Below, piece by piece: positions 18,382 to 29,184 of a stretch of 64,000 bases of DNA. Each line of letters opens with the position of its first letter. Positions within the stretch are counted from its first letter, which is position 1. Origin of the DNA: Paralcaligenes sp. KSB-10 (lineage in GTDB: Bacteria; Pseudomonadota; Gammaproteobacteria; Burkholderiales; Burkholderiaceae_B); contig NZ_CP089848.1 in assembly GCF_021266465.1 (NCBI RefSeq), positions 186,001 to 250,000 on the forward strand. Reading direction: 5' to 3'. The translations under genes were made by a program, and so were the position numbers. The notes beneath the pieces are model-generated. The model had not been told where the DNA came from. It made no database searches and was given only the letters and a program-made list of their open reading frames with translations.

Positions 18382-18909
18382 CTACGAAAGGCGACGACGC
18401 TCGCGCCGGAAACGCAGCAATTCGTCCAGTATGAGCAATATCGCGCCGCAGGTAATGGAGACATCGGCGATGTTGAATGCCGGAAAATACCAATTATTCC
18501 AGTAAAACAGCAGAAAATCGATTACGTGTCCGTGCTGGATACGATCAACGACATTGCCGACCGCGCCGGCCAGGATGGCCATGAGCGAGCAGCAAAACAG
18601 CCATTGGTTCGGATCGCGCCGCAGCAGATTGATGATCAGGGCCGCCGCGCCCAGCGCAATAGCTGTGAATAGCCAGCGTTGCCAACCGTGCCCTTCGGCC
18701 AGGAAGCTGAAAGCCGCACCGTTGTTATGCAGCAGGGTGAAGTCGAAGAAAGGCAGCAAATGCCAGCGTTCCGCATATTGCAGGTGTGTATTGAAGTATG
18801 TCTTGCTGAGTTGATCCAGGATCACAATCAGCAGGGCTCCAAGCAGCCAGCCCCAGAAACGTCGCGCGTTTTTCGGGCGGGCCGGGGCTGAGGAACCGGG
18901 CTTAGGCAT
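18382..18909 (-). CDS. lspA: Lipoprotein signal peptidase II (LspA)
   Basis: This inner-membrane aspartyl protease removes the signal peptide from prolipoproteins after lipidation. Four membrane segments are visible in 175 residues (starting [18 protein letters not shown]). The conserved [12 protein letters not shown], the catalytic Asp in [16 protein letters not shown] and the second Asp in [11 protein letters not shown] are all present. I chose the ATG at 18909, which overlaps the end of ileS by eight bases; the frame remains open upstream inside ileS, but that is shadow sequence. Client lipoproteins in this window include PqiC and the small lipoprotein at 36.5 kb. Confidence 0.95.
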   Translation of the reverse strand: MPKPGSSAPARPKNARRFWGWLLGALLIVILDQLSKTYFNTHLQYAERWHLLPFFDFTLLHNNGAAFSFLAEGHGWQRWLFTAIALGAAALIINLLRRDPNQWLFCCSLMAILAGAVGNVVDRIQHGHVIDFLLFYWNNWYFPAFNIADVSITCGAILLILDELLRFRRERRRLS

Positions 18910-21739
18910 GATGACGCGACTCGCCTTTGCCGAACAGGTTGTCGACGCAGCGGCCGCATATTTCCGGATGCTCGGGATCGCTGCCCACATCGGCCCTGTG
19001 ATGCCAGCAACGTTCGCATTTCTTGTTGGACGTCGCGTTGACTTCAATGCGCAGGCCGCCTTCGCTCTGATGCAGTGTGGCGCGCGACACGATATAGACA
19101 AAACGCAAATCGTCTTCCAGCGTGGCAAGCAATTGATAGTCGTCGCCGCTGGCGTATACATCGAGTTCGGCCGCCAGCGACGAGCCTATATCGCCCGTGC
19201 CGCGTACATCTTCGATTTTACGCATGACATCGGCCCGTATTTCGCGCAGCCGGCACCATTTTTCGATCAGCACGTGCGCGTCGACCTGGTTGGGCAGCGC
19301 GTGAAAGAGTTCGGTAAAAATAGTGGCGACTTCGCGGCCGGCATGCAGGTCTTTCCAGGCTTCCTCGGCGGTGAAGGAAAGTATTGGGGCGAGCAACTTG
19401 AGCAGCGCGTGCGTGATGTGGTGAAGCGCGGTTTGCGCCGAGCGCCGCGCCGCGCTGTTCTGAGCGGCGGTGTACAGGCGGTCTTTGAGCACATCGAGGT
19501 AGAAAGCGCCGAGATCTTCCGAGCAGAAAATTTGCAGTCGCGAAACCGCGGGATGAAACTCGTAGCGCTCGAAATTGGCGAGTACCTCGGCCTGCATCTG
19601 TGATGTCATGGCCAGGGCATAACGATCGATTTCGAACATTTTCTCAAGCGGCAGCGCATCGGCGCCGGCGTTGAAATCGTGGATATTGCCCAGCAGGAAT
19701 TTCAAGGTATTGCGGATGCGGCGATAACCTTCCACAACCCGTTTGAGGATTTCGTCGGAAATGGACAGTTCGCCGGAGTAGTCTGTCGTCGCTGTCCACA
19801 TGCGCAAGATTTCAGCGCCCAGAGAGTCGGATATTTTTTGCGGCGCAATGACATTGCCGACCGACTTGCTCATTTTGCGGCCCTGGCCGTCGACCACAAA
19901 GCCGTGCGTCAGCAAGGCCTTGTAAGGCGGTTCGCCGTACAGCATGCAACTGGTCAGCAGTGAAGAATGGAACCATCCGCGGTGCTGATCCGAGCCTTCG
20001 AGATACAGGTCGGCGGGCCATTTGAGTGCATCGGCATGCGAGCCTTTGATGCCGTGGTCCCGGCCACCGAGTACAGTCGCATGGGTGCTGCCGGAGTCGA
20101 ACCAGACATCGAGGGTGTCATGATTCTTGACATACTGGTCGGCTTCGTCGCCGAGCAGATCCCTGGGGTCGAGCGACTGCCATGCTTCTATGCCCTGCTT
20201 TTCGACGCGCAGGGCGACTTGTTCCAGGAACTCCACGGTACGCGGGTGCAGTTCGCCGGTTTCCTTGTGCACGAAAAAGGCCATGGGCACGCCCCATTGG
20301 CGCTGGCGCGACAAGGTCCAGTCGGGCCGGTTGGCGATCATGGCATGCAGACGGGCGCGTCCCCAGGCTGGGAAGAATTCGGTTTTATCGATCCCTGCCA
20401 AGGCTGTTTCGCGCAATGGCTTGCCGGTATTTGGCTGGCGATCCATGCTGGCAAACCACTGGCTGGTGGCGCGGTAAATGATCGGCGTCTTGTGGCGCCA
20501 GCAGTGCATATAGCTGTGTTTGTGCTGTTCTACCTTGAGCAGGCTGCCTGTCGATTCCAGCGCTTCGACAATTTTTGGGTTGGCTTTCCAGATCATCAGG
20601 CCGCCGAAAAGGGGCAGGCTTTCAACATAGTGGCCATCGCCCAGGACCGGGTTGACGATCTGTTCATCGGTCAAACCATGGGCTTTGCAGGACAGGAAGT
20701 CTTCAATGCCGTAGGCGGGAGAGGAGTGCACAACGCCGGTGCCGGCGTCGAGTGTTACGTAATCGCCCAGATAGACCGGCGACATGCGCTGATAGCCGGG
20801 ATCCAGGTCGTATAAGGGGTGCTTGAATTCCAGGTTGGCCAGGGCCGAGCCTTTGGCCGTGGCCAGAATCGTTCCGCTCAGCTCCCATTGCTTCAGACAG
20901 GCATCGACCAGATCCGCCGCTATCAGTAAAACGGGACCAGTGGCGCGCGGTTGATCGAGCCTGACCAGTGCGTAGTCGATGTCGGGGTGTACATTCAAGG
21001 CCTGGTTGGCAGGCAGCGTCCAGGGGGTGGTGGTCCAGATGACGACAGCTCCGTCGTCGACGCTGGGCAGGCCGAAGGCATGGGCCAGCTTGGCCTTGTC
21101 GCTGAATTTGAACGCCACATGCACGGCGGGGTCTTTGCGGTCGGCGTATTCGACCTCGGCTTCGGCCAGCGCCGAGCCGCAGTCGAAACACCAGTTCACC
21201 GGCTTGAGACCGCGATAAATATAGCCTTTGTCGAGCACGCGCGCCAGAACGCGCAATTCGTCGGCTTCGTTGCTGAAATTCATGGTCAGATAGGGATTTT
21301 CCCAATCGCCAAGAACGCCCAGGCGCTTGAAATCCTTGCGCTGGCGGTCGATCTGCTCGAGCGCGTAAGCGCGCGCTTTGGCCTGCACCTCGGCAACCGG
21401 CAGGTTCTTGCCGTATTTCTTCTCGATCTGGATTTCGATCGGCATGCCGTGGCAATCCCAGCCCGGCACATAGGGTGCGTCGAAGCCCGCCATCGAGCGG
21501 CTTTTGACGATAATGTCTTTCAGGACCTTGTTGACGGCGTGGCCGATATGGATGTCGCCATTGGCGTAGGGGGGGCCGTCGTGCAACACGAATTTGGGGC
21601 GGCCTTTGCTGGCCTCGCGTATCGCCGCATAGACTTTTTTTTCTTCCCATTCGGCAATCCATCCCGGCTCGCGCTTGGCGAGATCGCCCCGCATGGGGAA
21701 TGGGGTTTCGGGCAAATTGAGCGTGTTTCTATAGTCCAT
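18902..21739 (-). CDS. ileS: Isoleucyl-tRNA synthetase
   Basis: It charges tRNA-Ile and edits valine. This 945-residue class I synthetase has the HIGH motif in [12 protein letters not shown] (about residue 58), the editing-domain segment [22 protein letters not shown] in [10 protein letters not shown], and a C-terminal zinc site CERCWHH...CGRC. I chose the start [18 protein letters not shown], the conventional N-terminus, over an in-frame ATG 11 codons upstream. It overlaps ribF by 11 bp and lspA by 8 bp, so ribF-ileS-lspA read as one transcription unit. Confidence 0.98.
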   Translation of the reverse strand: MDYRNTLNLPETPFPMRGDLAKREPGWIAEWEEKKVYAAIREASKGRPKFVLHDGPPYANGDIHIGHAVNKVLKDIIVKSRSMAGFDAPYVPGWDCHGMPIEIQIEKKYGKNLPVAEVQAKARAYALEQIDRQRKDFKRLGVLGDWENPYLTMNFSNEADELRVLARVLDKGYIYRGLKPVNWCFDCGSALAEAEVEYADRKDPAVHVAFKFSDKAKLAHAFGLPSVDDGAVVIWTTTPWTLPANQALNVHPDIDYALVRLDQPRATGPVLLIAADLVDACLKQWELSGTILATAKGSALANLEFKHPLYDLDPGYQRMSPVYLGDYVTLDAGTGVVHSSPAYGIEDFLSCKAHGLTDEQIVNPVLGDGHYVESLPLFGGLMIWKANPKIVEALESTGSLLKVEQHKHSYMHCWRHKTPIIYRATSQWFASMDRQPNTGKPLRETALAGIDKTEFFPAWGRARLHAMIANRPDWTLSRQRQWGVPMAFFVHKETGELHPRTVEFLEQVALRVEKQGIEAWQSLDPRDLLGDEADQYVKNHDTLDVWFDSGSTHATVLGGRDHGIKGSHADALKWPADLYLEGSDQHRGWFHSSLLTSCMLYGEPPYKALLTHGFVVDGQGRKMSKSVGNVIAPQKISDSLGAEILRMWTATTDYSGELSISDEILKRVVEGYRRIRNTLKFLLGNIHDFNAGADALPLEKMFEIDRYALAMTSQMQAEVLANFERYEFHPAVSRLQIFCSEDLGAFYLDVLKDRLYTAAQNSAARRSAQTALHHITHALLKLLAPILSFTAEEAWKDLHAGREVATIFTELFHALPNQVDAHVLIEKWCRLREIRADVMRKIEDVRGTGDIGSSLAAELDVYASGDDYQLLATLEDDLRFVYIVSRATLHQSEGGLRIEVNATSNKKCERCWHHRADVGSDPEHPEICGRCVDNLFGKGESRHHA

Positions 21740-22694
21740 GGAAGGCGAAATAATTACGAGCGCTTTGCGCATCGTTGTCGATGGCGGCGATCATAGTGGG
21801 TAGGTCGGGAAATTTTTCTTCGTCCCGCAAGTATTTGAGGAACTCGATCCGTATGAGTTTACCGTATGCGTCGACCCGGCAGTCGAGCATGTGCACTTCG
21901 AGGGTTACAACGCCGCTGTTGCTGACGGTAGGCCGCACGCCCAGGCTGGCTACGCCGTTGATGGCCTGTCCGGCCAGGCCATGCACGCGCACCACATAAA
22001 CGCCGGAACGCGCGGCACACAGGGGCGGGACGCGAAGATTCAGGGTTGGGTAGCCTATGGTGCGCCCGAGTTTCTGCCCATGCACTACATGGCCGCTTAT
22101 GTGGTAAGTGTGGCCCAGCAGGTGTTCGGCGCGTTCCAGGTCGCCCACGGCCAGCGCGGTGCGCACTTCGGAGCTTGAAATCCGGTGCCCATGCTCATCG
22201 GCTACGTCGGCAATGGTTTCGACGTCAAAATTGTGCCGCTTTCCCATTCGCCGTAATAGATCGATATCGCCGCTGCGCTTGTGGCCGTAGCGGAAGTCTT
22301 CGCCGACCAACAGCCAGCGGGCATTCAAGCCGCGCACCAACAGCTGTTCTATGAAGGTTTCAGCCGACATGTCGGCCAGTTGCCGGTTGAAGCGTTCGAG
22401 TACGATCTGTTCTATGCCGTGATGCGCCAGGGACCAGATTTTGTCGCGCAGGCTGCTGATTTGCGTGGGGACGAGTTCGGGGCGCTGCCCGCGCGAAGCG
22501 AAATAGGCGCGGGGATGCGGTTCGAAGGTCATGACCGTCGGCGCCCAGCCACGTTCGGCAGCCAGTGCGCCGACACGGGCGAGGATGGCCTGATGGCCGC
22601 GATGCACACCGTCGAAATTGCCTATCGTTACCGCGCTGGGGCAGCGGGAATCGAAGCGGGGCAGGGAACGATAAATTCTTTGAGTGGTTTTCAC
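21729..22694 (-). CDS. ribF: Bifunctional riboflavin kinase / FAD synthetase
   Basis: It phosphorylates riboflavin to FMN and adenylylates FMN to FAD. The N-terminal nucleotidyltransferase domain has [18 protein letters not shown] (with the GxFDGxHxGH signature) and [14 protein letters not shown]. The C-terminal kinase domain starts near residue 190 with [11 protein letters not shown], containing the conserved PTxN. The start is GTG; 321 residues is full length. It is divergent from purN, with only 48 bp between the two starts, so the two promoters must overlap. Confidence 0.96.
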   Translation of the reverse strand: MKTTQRIYRSLPRFDSRCPSAVTIGNFDGVHRGHQAILARVGALAAERGWAPTVMTFEPHPRAYFASRGQRPELVPTQISSLRDKIWSLAHHGIEQIVLERFNRQLADMSAETFIEQLLVRGLNARWLLVGEDFRYGHKRSGDIDLLRRMGKRHNFDVETIADVADEHGHRISSSEVRTALAVGDLERAEHLLGHTYHISGHVVHGQKLGRTIGYPTLNLRVPPLCAARSGVYVVRVHGLAGQAINGVASLGVRPTVSNSGVVTLEVHMLDCRVDAYGKLIRIEFLKYLRDEEKFPDLPTMIAAIDNDAQSARNYFAFHGL

Positions 22695-22742
22695 ATCCGA
22701 GAGTTTACAATTTTAGATTGCCTACGCTTGGGAATTTTTATT

Positions 22743-23420
22743 TTGCCTGCCACTTTTTCTCGTCCGCGCCGTCTTGTCGTGCTCATCTCCGGGCGTGGTT
22801 CCAATATGCAAACCATTGTCAATACTGTGCGTGAGCAGGATTTGCCGGCTGAAATTTGTGCGGTAATAGCCAACAAGGCCAGCACCTTGGGCCTCGATTG
22901 GGCGCGCGCCCAGGGAATTGAGGCTAAACTGGTCGCTCATCGCGATTACGCCTCGCGCAGCGAATTCGATCAGGCGCTGGCGCAAGTCATCGATACCTAC
23001 CAACCCGATTATGTCCTGCTGGCAGGCTTTATGCGTGTCCTGACGCCCGAGTTCGTCGAACGCTTCAATGGCCGCCTGCTCAATATCCATCCGTCTTTAT
23101 TGCCGGCCTTCCCAGGCATGCATACGCATCAGCAGGCCCTGGCGACCGGAGTGCAATGGCATGGCTGCACCGTTCATTTCGTGACCCCGGTGCTCGACCA
23201 CGGTCCCATTGTGGCCCAGGGCGCTGTCCAGGTTCTGGCCGGGGATACTCCCGAGAGTCTGGCCGAAAGGGTGCTGGGCATGGAGCATCTGGTTTATGCC
23301 CGAGTTGTGCGCTGGCTCGCGGAAGGCCGGGTCACCCTGGATACAATGCAGCGCGTACACGTGCACGGGGTGGGTAGCCGGTCGTTTGTAATGATGCCCG
23401 ATAACGGCCAATCAGAATAA
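22743..23420 (+). CDS. purN: Phosphoribosylglycinamide formyltransferase (GART, PurN)
   Basis: It transfers a formyl group from 10-formyl-tetrahydrofolate to GAR in purine synthesis. Family signatures are RRLVVLISGRGSNMQTIV near the N-terminus, the catalytic Asn-His-Asp set in FNGRLLNIHPSLLPAFPG and HFVTPVLDHGPIV, and VEW-like folate contacts upstream. No ATG fits the N-terminus. The best start is TTG at 22743 (225 residues), with TTG at 22728 an alternative; neither has a clear ribosome-binding site. The much longer open frame upstream is antisense to ribF. rsmB-like follows after 9 bp. Confidence 0.92.
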   Translation: MPATFSRPRRLVVLISGRGSNMQTIVNTVREQDLPAEICAVIANKASTLGLDWARAQGIEAKLVAHRDYASRSEFDQALAQVIDTYQPDYVLLAGFMRVLTPEFVERFNGRLLNIHPSLLPAFPGMHTHQQALATGVQWHGCTVHFVTPVLDHGPIVAQGAVQVLAGDTPESLAERVLGMEHLVYARVVRWLAEGRVTLDTMQRVHVHGVGSRSFVMMPDNGQSE

Positions 23421-23429
23421 GAGTAGAAA

Positions 23430-24872
23430 ATGAACAAGGCAGAAAAATCCGGGCGCATCTTCACAAAGCGCTCCACAACCCGCGATGGCGGGAGCCGTGG
23501 CGGTTCGGCGGCGGATCGTCCGCGGCGCGACGCAAAAAGCGGACAGCGCCCTGTCGCGCGGAAGACGGCGCCGGCCGACGAGGCGCCGCGCTATGTCATG
23601 GCTGCCGTGCGCATCGATCAGGTGCGCAGCGTACTGGGTGAAATTCTGCAATGGGAATACCCGGCCGATGCGGCCTTGTCGCATTGGCTGCGTGCGCACC
23701 CCAAGCTGGGTTCGCGCGATCGCGGCGAGGTGGCCGAAGCCGTATTCGACGTGTTGCGCCATTTGCGCCGGTATCGCCATTTTGCGGAAAGCGGCTTCGG
23801 TCCGGCGGCGCGGCGCCTTGCCATCCTGGGCCTGGCCTCGGTTTTCAGCAAAGATGTTTTGTATGCCGGCCTGCATGAGGGCGAGCAGGAATGGCTGGCG
23901 CGGGTGCAGAGCATCGATCCCAAAAGCCTGCCGCGAGCAGTGCGCGACAGCTTGCCCGATTGGCTCGACGAGCGCCTGGCGAAACTCGATGACCCCGACG
24001 CCTTGATCGAAGCCTTGAACCGCTCGGCGCCGCTGGATGTGCGTATCAATCCACTCAAGACCGACCGTGCCGCCATGCTGCAAAAAATGCGCGAAGGCGG
24101 CGCTTTGCGCTACGATCCGGAGCCCACGCCTTATTCTCCGTGGGGCATACGCCTGCAGGGACGTCCGCCCGTGAATCGATGGCCCATGTTCGAGAACGGC
24201 GAGATCGAGGTTCAGGACGAGGGTAGTCAGATCCTGGCGGCGCTTGTGGGACCCAAGCGCGGCGAGATGATCATAGACTACTGCGCCGGCGCCGGCGGCA
24301 AAACCTTGCTGATCGGGGCGCTGATGCGATCTACCGGACGCTTGTACGCCTTTGATGTGTCGGCGGCCCGCCTGGCTCGAGCCAAGCCTCGCCTGGCCCG
24401 CAGCGGCCTGTCGAATGTGGTGCCGGTGGTGATCAGTGCCGACAACGACCAGCGCGTCAAGCGCCTGAGCGGCAAGGCTCATCGTGTGCTGATCGACGCT
24501 CCCTGCAGCGGCCTGGGAACCCTGCGCCGCAATCCCGACCTGAAATGGCGCCAGCATCCCGAGTCCCTGGCTGAATTACAAAAGGTGCAAGCACGCATTC
24601 TCAAGCAGGCGTCGCGCTGCGTCGCTCCGGGAGGGCGGCTGGTTTATGCGACGTGCAGTATCCTGCCCGAAGAAAACGAGCAGCAAATAGAGGTGTTTTT
24701 GGCTGAACATCCCGACTTTAAACTGCTGGATGCCAGCAAAATCGTACTTGATCGTTGCGAAAATCTGACACTTGACGGTCCTTATCTGTCCATGCGCCCC
24801 GACCGGCACGGCACCGATGGCTTTTTTGCCGCTGTACTGGAGCGCTCCGTACCCTCTGAAACCCTTGCTTAG
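23430..24872 (+). CDS. RsmB/NOP-family RNA cytosine-C5 methyltransferase
   Basis: It uses S-adenosylmethionine to methylate a cytosine in RNA, by family most likely 16S rRNA. A basic, disordered N-terminus (residues 1-50) precedes a NusB-like helical region. The Rossmann methyltransferase domain has motif I DYCAGAGGKTLLIGALM, motif IV IDAPCSGLGTLRRNPDLKWR and motif VI YATCSILPEENEQQIEVFL. The two family cysteines (PCSG and TCS) are both present. At 480 residues it is longer than the RsmB core because of the tail. I do not give the rsmB symbol because several paralogues share this layout. Confidence 0.88.
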   Translation: MNKAEKSGRIFTKRSTTRDGGSRGGSAADRPRRDAKSGQRPVARKTAPADEAPRYVMAAVRIDQVRSVLGEILQWEYPADAALSHWLRAHPKLGSRDRGEVAEAVFDVLRHLRRYRHFAESGFGPAARRLAILGLASVFSKDVLYAGLHEGEQEWLARVQSIDPKSLPRAVRDSLPDWLDERLAKLDDPDALIEALNRSAPLDVRINPLKTDRAAMLQKMREGGALRYDPEPTPYSPWGIRLQGRPPVNRWPMFENGEIEVQDEGSQILAALVGPKRGEMIIDYCAGAGGKTLLIGALMRSTGRLYAFDVSAARLARAKPRLARSGLSNVVPVVISADNDQRVKRLSGKAHRVLIDAPCSGLGTLRRNPDLKWRQHPESLAELQKVQARILKQASRCVAPGGRLVYATCSILPEENEQQIEVFLAEHPDFKLLDASKIVLDRCENLTLDGPYLSMRPDRHGTDGFFAAVLERSVPSETLA

Positions 24873-24974
24873 TCATTGATTTTCCTCAAAAACTATTTTG
24901 AGGTTTCACTGTCATAAGAATACCAAGTGGGCTAAACTGCTAGGTGTCTTCAAAGCGAGGCCTTAACAAGGTTT

Positions 24975-26189
24975 ATGGACTACATACTTAATTTTCTCTC
25001 GGGTGGCTTGCTGCAGCTGTCGTGGTGGCAGGTTGTTCTGGTTACTTTGGTGTTGACCCACATCACGATTGTGGGCGTTACCGTTTTCCTGCACCGCAGC
25101 CAAGCGCACCGGGGGCTGGACCTGCATCCGGCCATCATGCATTTTTTCCGTTTCTGGCTGTGGTTGACTACGGGCATGGTCACGAAAGAGTGGGTAGCCA
25201 TTCACCGCAAGCACCATGCCAAATGCGAACGCGAAGGCGATCCTCATTCGCCGGTCGTGTTTGGCATAGGCAAAGTTTTTTTCCGTGGCGCCGAACTTTA
25301 CCGTGAAGAAGCGACCAATCCCGAAACCCTGAAGCGTTTCGGCCATGGTACGCCTGACGACTGGCTCGAACGCCATGTGTACACCCGTCACAGCTTGCTG
25401 GGCGTGCTCATCATGCTGGCCATCGACCTGTCGCTGTTTGGCTTGCTCGGCCTCACCGTCTGGGCTGTGCAAATGGCCTGGATTCCCTTCTGGGCGGCCG
25501 GCGTGGTCAATGGCCTTGGCCATTTCTGGGGCTATCGCAACTATGCCTGCCCCGATGCCAGCACCAATGTGTCGCCCTGGGGCATCATCATCGGTGGCGA
25601 AGAGCTGCACAATAATCACCATGCTTACGGCACGTCGGCCAAGTTTTCGACCAAATGGTACGAGTTCGACATAGGCTGGGGCTATATTTCGGTGCTGCGT
25701 TTCTTCGGCCTGGCTACGGTCAAGAAACTGGCGCCCAAGCTCAAGCTGGAACCCGCCTCGGCCAAAACTTCGGTCGACTTGAGCACCTTGCAAGGGGTGA
25801 TTACGCACCGCTACGAAATCCTGGCTCGCTACACCGATTTGGTAAAACGCGCCGCCAGCGAAGAGCTTGCCAAACTCAAGCCGATCCGCAACGAAGGCAG
25901 CGCCGATTGCCGGTGGTCCATACTAAGCCGCGCCAAAGAAGCGCTCAGCCGCACCGACGACGCCCTTGAGCCCGCCCAGCGTATCGAACTCGACACGATT
26001 CTGGCGGATAACAAATCACTTTCCACGCTGGTGCAGATGCGCCGCGAGCTGGTTCGCCTGTGGGAAAGCTCGAGCGCCAGCAGCGAGCAATTGCTTAGCG
26101 ATTTGCAAGCGTGGTGTCTGCGCGCCCAGCAAAGCGGCATAGAGGGCCTGGAGCAGTTTGCTAACCGGTTGCGCCGCTACGCGGCATGA
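24975..26189 (+). CDS. Membrane fatty-acid (acyl-CoA/phospholipid) desaturase
   Basis: It introduces a double bond into fatty acyl chains at the inner membrane using a di-iron centre. Three histidine boxes are in the order of the delta-9 family: HRSQAH (residues 40-45), HRKHH (77-81) and HNNHH (about 212-216). Hydrophobic segments lie between them. The 404 residues include a C-terminal soluble extension of about 130 residues, rich in charged helices, beyond the catalytic core (about residue 270 on). The stop overlaps the uvrD-like start by four bases. DesA-type naming would be reasonable, but the regiospecificity is not readable. Confidence 0.9.
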   Translation: MDYILNFLSGGLLQLSWWQVVLVTLVLTHITIVGVTVFLHRSQAHRGLDLHPAIMHFFRFWLWLTTGMVTKEWVAIHRKHHAKCEREGDPHSPVVFGIGKVFFRGAELYREEATNPETLKRFGHGTPDDWLERHVYTRHSLLGVLIMLAIDLSLFGLLGLTVWAVQMAWIPFWAAGVVNGLGHFWGYRNYACPDASTNVSPWGIIIGGEELHNNHHAYGTSAKFSTKWYEFDIGWGYISVLRFFGLATVKKLAPKLKLEPASAKTSVDLSTLQGVITHRYEILARYTDLVKRAASEELAKLKPIRNEGSADCRWSILSRAKEALSRTDDALEPAQRIELDTILADNKSLSTLVQMRRELVRLWESSSASSEQLLSDLQAWCLRAQQSGIEGLEQFANRLRRYAA

Positions 26190-28552
26190 TCGACAAGCTC
26201 AACCCCGAACAACAAGCAGCGGTCACACTCCCTCCTCAGCACGCACTGGTTCTGGCCGGTGCGGGGAGCGGCAAAACCCGGGTACTCACGACCCGCATGG
26301 CCTGGCTGATTCAAACCAGCCAGGCCAGTCCATTTGCCCTGCTGGCTGTTACATTCACCAATAAATCGGCGCGTGAAATGCTCACGCGCTTATCCAGCCT
26401 GCTACCCATCAATACCCGCGGATTGTGGGTGGGAACTTTCCACGGCCTGTGCAATCGCATGCTGCGGGCCCATTATCGGGATGCCGGGCTGGCGCAAACC
26501 TTTCAGATCCTGGATAGCTCCGATCAACTGGCGGCCATCAAGCGTCTGCTCAAGGGCGCCGGAATAGACGATGAAAAATATCCGCCGCGCGATGTGCAAC
26601 GCTTTATCAATGGCGCCAAAGAGCAGGGCGAGCGTCCTAACGATATCGAAGCCTGGGATGCGCATCGTCGGCGTCTGATCGAGATTTACCAGTTGTACCA
26701 GGCCCAGTGCGAGCGCGAGGGGGTCGTTGATTTTCCCGAACTGTTATTGCGTTCTTATGAACTGCTGCAGCGCAATGCCCCCATACGCGAACATTACCAG
26801 CGGCGCTTCCAGCATATTCTGGTCGACGAATTCCAGGATACCAATGCATTGCAATATCGCTGGCTGAGACTGCTGGCGGGCGGCGGCGCTTCGATTTTCG
26901 CCGTGGGTGACGACGATCAGTCGATCTATGCGTTTCGCGGCGCCAATGTGGGCAATATGGCTGATTTCGAACGCGATTACGCCCACGGCACAGTGATCCG
27001 GCTGGAACAGAACTATCGCTCTTATGGCCATATTCTCGACTCGGCCAATGCGCTGATTGCTCACAACACGTCGCGTCTGGGTAAGAACCTGTGGACCGAA
27101 CACGGCGAGGGCGAGCCGGTGCGCGTCGTGGAACAGCCTTCGGATTTGCTTGAAGCGCAGTGGATAGTCGAGGAGGCCAAGGCCTTGATCAACGACGGCC
27201 GTTTGCGTCGGGAGATTGCCGTGCTGTATCGCAGCAACGCGCAGTCGCGAGTCATCGAGCACGCCTTGTTTTCAAGTGGAATTCCCTACAAGGTATATGG
27301 CGGCCTGCGTTTTTTCGAACGGCAGGAAATCAAGCACGCCCTGGCTTATTTGCGGCTCATGGATAATCTGCATGACGATACGTCATGGCTGCGTGTCGTC
27401 AATTTCCCCACGCGCGGCATAGGGGCTCGTACCCTTGAACAGCTGGCGGATCTGGCGCGCGAGCAAAGCGTCAGCCTGTGCAAGGCTGTTCCACTGATGA
27501 GCGGCAAGGGCGGCAGCAATCTGCTGAAATTTGCCGCACTCATCGAGAGCATGGCCCATGAGGCGCAGGTGCTGTCGCTGCCCGAATTGATCGAGCATGT
27601 CATTCATCAGAGCGGTCTGTTCGCCTACTATCAAGGCGAAAAAGAAGGCACGGACCGGCTCGAGAATTTGCAGGAGCTTGTAAACGCGGCGGTGATATTT
27701 GCTGGTGAGGAAAATTTTGAGGGCTTGCCGGCCGGGCGCATTATCGAGCAGCCGATACCTCCCTTTGGGACTCCCGCTGTGGATCAAACTGCATCGGATC
27801 TGCGGGATGCCTCGGATCCCCAGACGCCGGACGTCGGTCAGGAGCTGGAACAGGCCATGTCGCCATTGGCGGCATTTTTGACGCATGCCTCGCTCGAAGC
27901 CGGAGATAATCAGGCTCAGGCAGGTCAGGATGCGATCCAACTTATGACTGTACATGCCGCCAAAGGCCTGGAATTCGATTCTGTATTTATCACCGGTGTC
28001 GAAGAAGGCTTGTTTCCGCATGAAAACAGCTTGCTTGAACAGGCAGGGCTTGAAGAAGAGCGCCGCCTGATGTATGTGGCCATTACCCGGGCCCGGGAAC
28101 GTCTGTACCTGACGCTGGCGCAAAGCCGCATGCTGCATGGGCAAACCCGCTATGCCATGCGTTCGCGTTTTCTGGATGAAATTCCCCAGGAGCATCTCAA
28201 GTGGCTCAGCCCCAAAGTACGTGTGCCGGTTTCCGAAGGGTGGGGATCGAATGCGGGTGCTGGCGCACGTGAAAATACCTGGTCAGGCGCCTATCGCCGC
28301 GGGGATGCTTATGGCCGTCCTTCCAGTGGCGCGATTGCCCCTCGTGTGCCGCGCAGTCTGACGTCGGGAGTGACTGTGGGGGAGCAGCATTTTCGCATTG
28401 GCCAGGGTGTGCGCCACCAGAAATTCGGCGATGGCACGATCATCAGCCTGAGCGGCATGGGGCAAGACGCTCAGGCGCAAATCCAGTTTCGCGATGTCGG
28501 CACCAAGACATTGGCCCTGGGCATCGCCAGGCTGGAAGTGATAGCCGCCTAG
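26186..28552 (+). CDS. uvrD: UvrD/Rep-type superfamily I DNA helicase
   Basis: This is a 3'-5' helicase of excision and mismatch repair. Motifs run in order: Q-motif LNPEQQAAV, Walker A AGAGSGKT (about residue 33), Ia AVTFTNKSAREM, II VDEFQDTN, III GDDDQSIYAFRGA, IV RLEQNYRS, V VHAAKGLEFDSVFITGVEEG and VI RRLMYVAITRARERLYL. The C-terminal region contains the UvrD-type GVRHQKFGDGTI domain. At 788 residues, UvrD fits better than Rep. The TAG stop lies within the terminal CTAG of composite repeat copy 2. The four-base overlap with the desaturase gene implies cotranscription. Confidence 0.93.
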   Translation: MIDKLNPEQQAAVTLPPQHALVLAGAGSGKTRVLTTRMAWLIQTSQASPFALLAVTFTNKSAREMLTRLSSLLPINTRGLWVGTFHGLCNRMLRAHYRDAGLAQTFQILDSSDQLAAIKRLLKGAGIDDEKYPPRDVQRFINGAKEQGERPNDIEAWDAHRRRLIEIYQLYQAQCEREGVVDFPELLLRSYELLQRNAPIREHYQRRFQHILVDEFQDTNALQYRWLRLLAGGGASIFAVGDDDQSIYAFRGANVGNMADFERDYAHGTVIRLEQNYRSYGHILDSANALIAHNTSRLGKNLWTEHGEGEPVRVVEQPSDLLEAQWIVEEAKALINDGRLRREIAVLYRSNAQSRVIEHALFSSGIPYKVYGGLRFFERQEIKHALAYLRLMDNLHDDTSWLRVVNFPTRGIGARTLEQLADLAREQSVSLCKAVPLMSGKGGSNLLKFAALIESMAHEAQVLSLPELIEHVIHQSGLFAYYQGEKEGTDRLENLQELVNAAVIFAGEENFEGLPAGRIIEQPIPPFGTPAVDQTASDLRDASDPQTPDVGQELEQAMSPLAAFLTHASLEAGDNQAQAGQDAIQLMTVHAAKGLEFDSVFITGVEEGLFPHENSLLEQAGLEEERRLMYVAITRARERLYLTLAQSRMLHGQTRYAMRSRFLDEIPQEHLKWLSPKVRVPVSEGWGSNAGAGARENTWSGAYRRGDAYGRPSSGAIAPRVPRSLTSGVTVGEQHFRIGQGVRHQKFGDGTIISLSGMGQDAQAQIQFRDVGTKTLALGIARLEVIAA

Positions 28553-28687
28553 TGTCTTTTCGGTTTAAGTGTGGTTACGGCACTGAACGTGTTTCTGTGG
28601 CTTTCGTTTGAGCTATTTTTAGGCTTGATCTGTGGGGTTGGACTGTGTTGTGGTGTTGTCTGTGCGGGCGGTTCGTTCTATAAAGAC

Positions 28688-28912
28688 GCCGCAGGGTGGG
28701 CGGTGCTGTGTAGTCCGGCACGTCCAGCGGTCGTGGTGCTACGCACCCCGACTGCCCGGGTCTGCCTCGTCCAGGCGGGCGTCGGGCCAACTCGCAGTGC
28801 CTCGCGTGCGAGGCACTGCTCAGACAGGGCCCGCCGAAAGCCCCCGCCTTCCCTTCGTCAGCACCCGGCGCTGGACTACCGCCGGACTACACAGCACCGC
28901 CCACCCTGCGGC
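28688..28912 (-). repeat. Hairpin element B2
   Basis: 225 bp with the 32-bp B-type inverted ends. The apex hairpin is GCAGTGCCTCGC/GCGAGGCACTGC (28794-28819), 12 perfect pairs, differing from B1 on both arms. The second hairpin (28730-28752) is GTCG-T-GGTGC/GCACC-C-CGAC, with one mismatch. Confidence 0.92.
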
Positions 28913-28982
28913 TTGCGTTGAGGCAATGCATAGAGGTATATGCTGGGGCCGGCAAGTTCATTCCAGGCAGGCCATTACGCGA

Positions 28983-29184
28983 GCCGTCTATCGGGGCTTG
29001 GGGTCAGGGCCGGCGTAAGGCGTGCGCCGGATGCTACCGTGGGGAAGGCGGGGGCTTTCGGCGGGCCATGTTTGAGCGTAGCCGCGCCAGCGGCGTAGCG
29101 AGTTTGGCCCGACGCCCGCCTGGACGAGGTAGATCCGGATCAAGCACGCCGTGCCGGTCCTGACCCCAAGCCCCGATAGACGGC
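28983..29184 (-). repeat. Hairpin element A2
   Basis: 202 bp, nearly identical to A1 in reverse complement, with the A-type 32-bp ends. It is followed by the AT-rich arm GGCGTCTTAAAATACCAAAG common to all copies. Confidence 0.9.

Noticed and set aside
22281-22742. Extended N-terminus for PurN using the open frame upstream
   Set aside because: That stretch is antisense to ribF and has no resemblance to formyltransferases; homology starts at RRLVVLISGRGSN.
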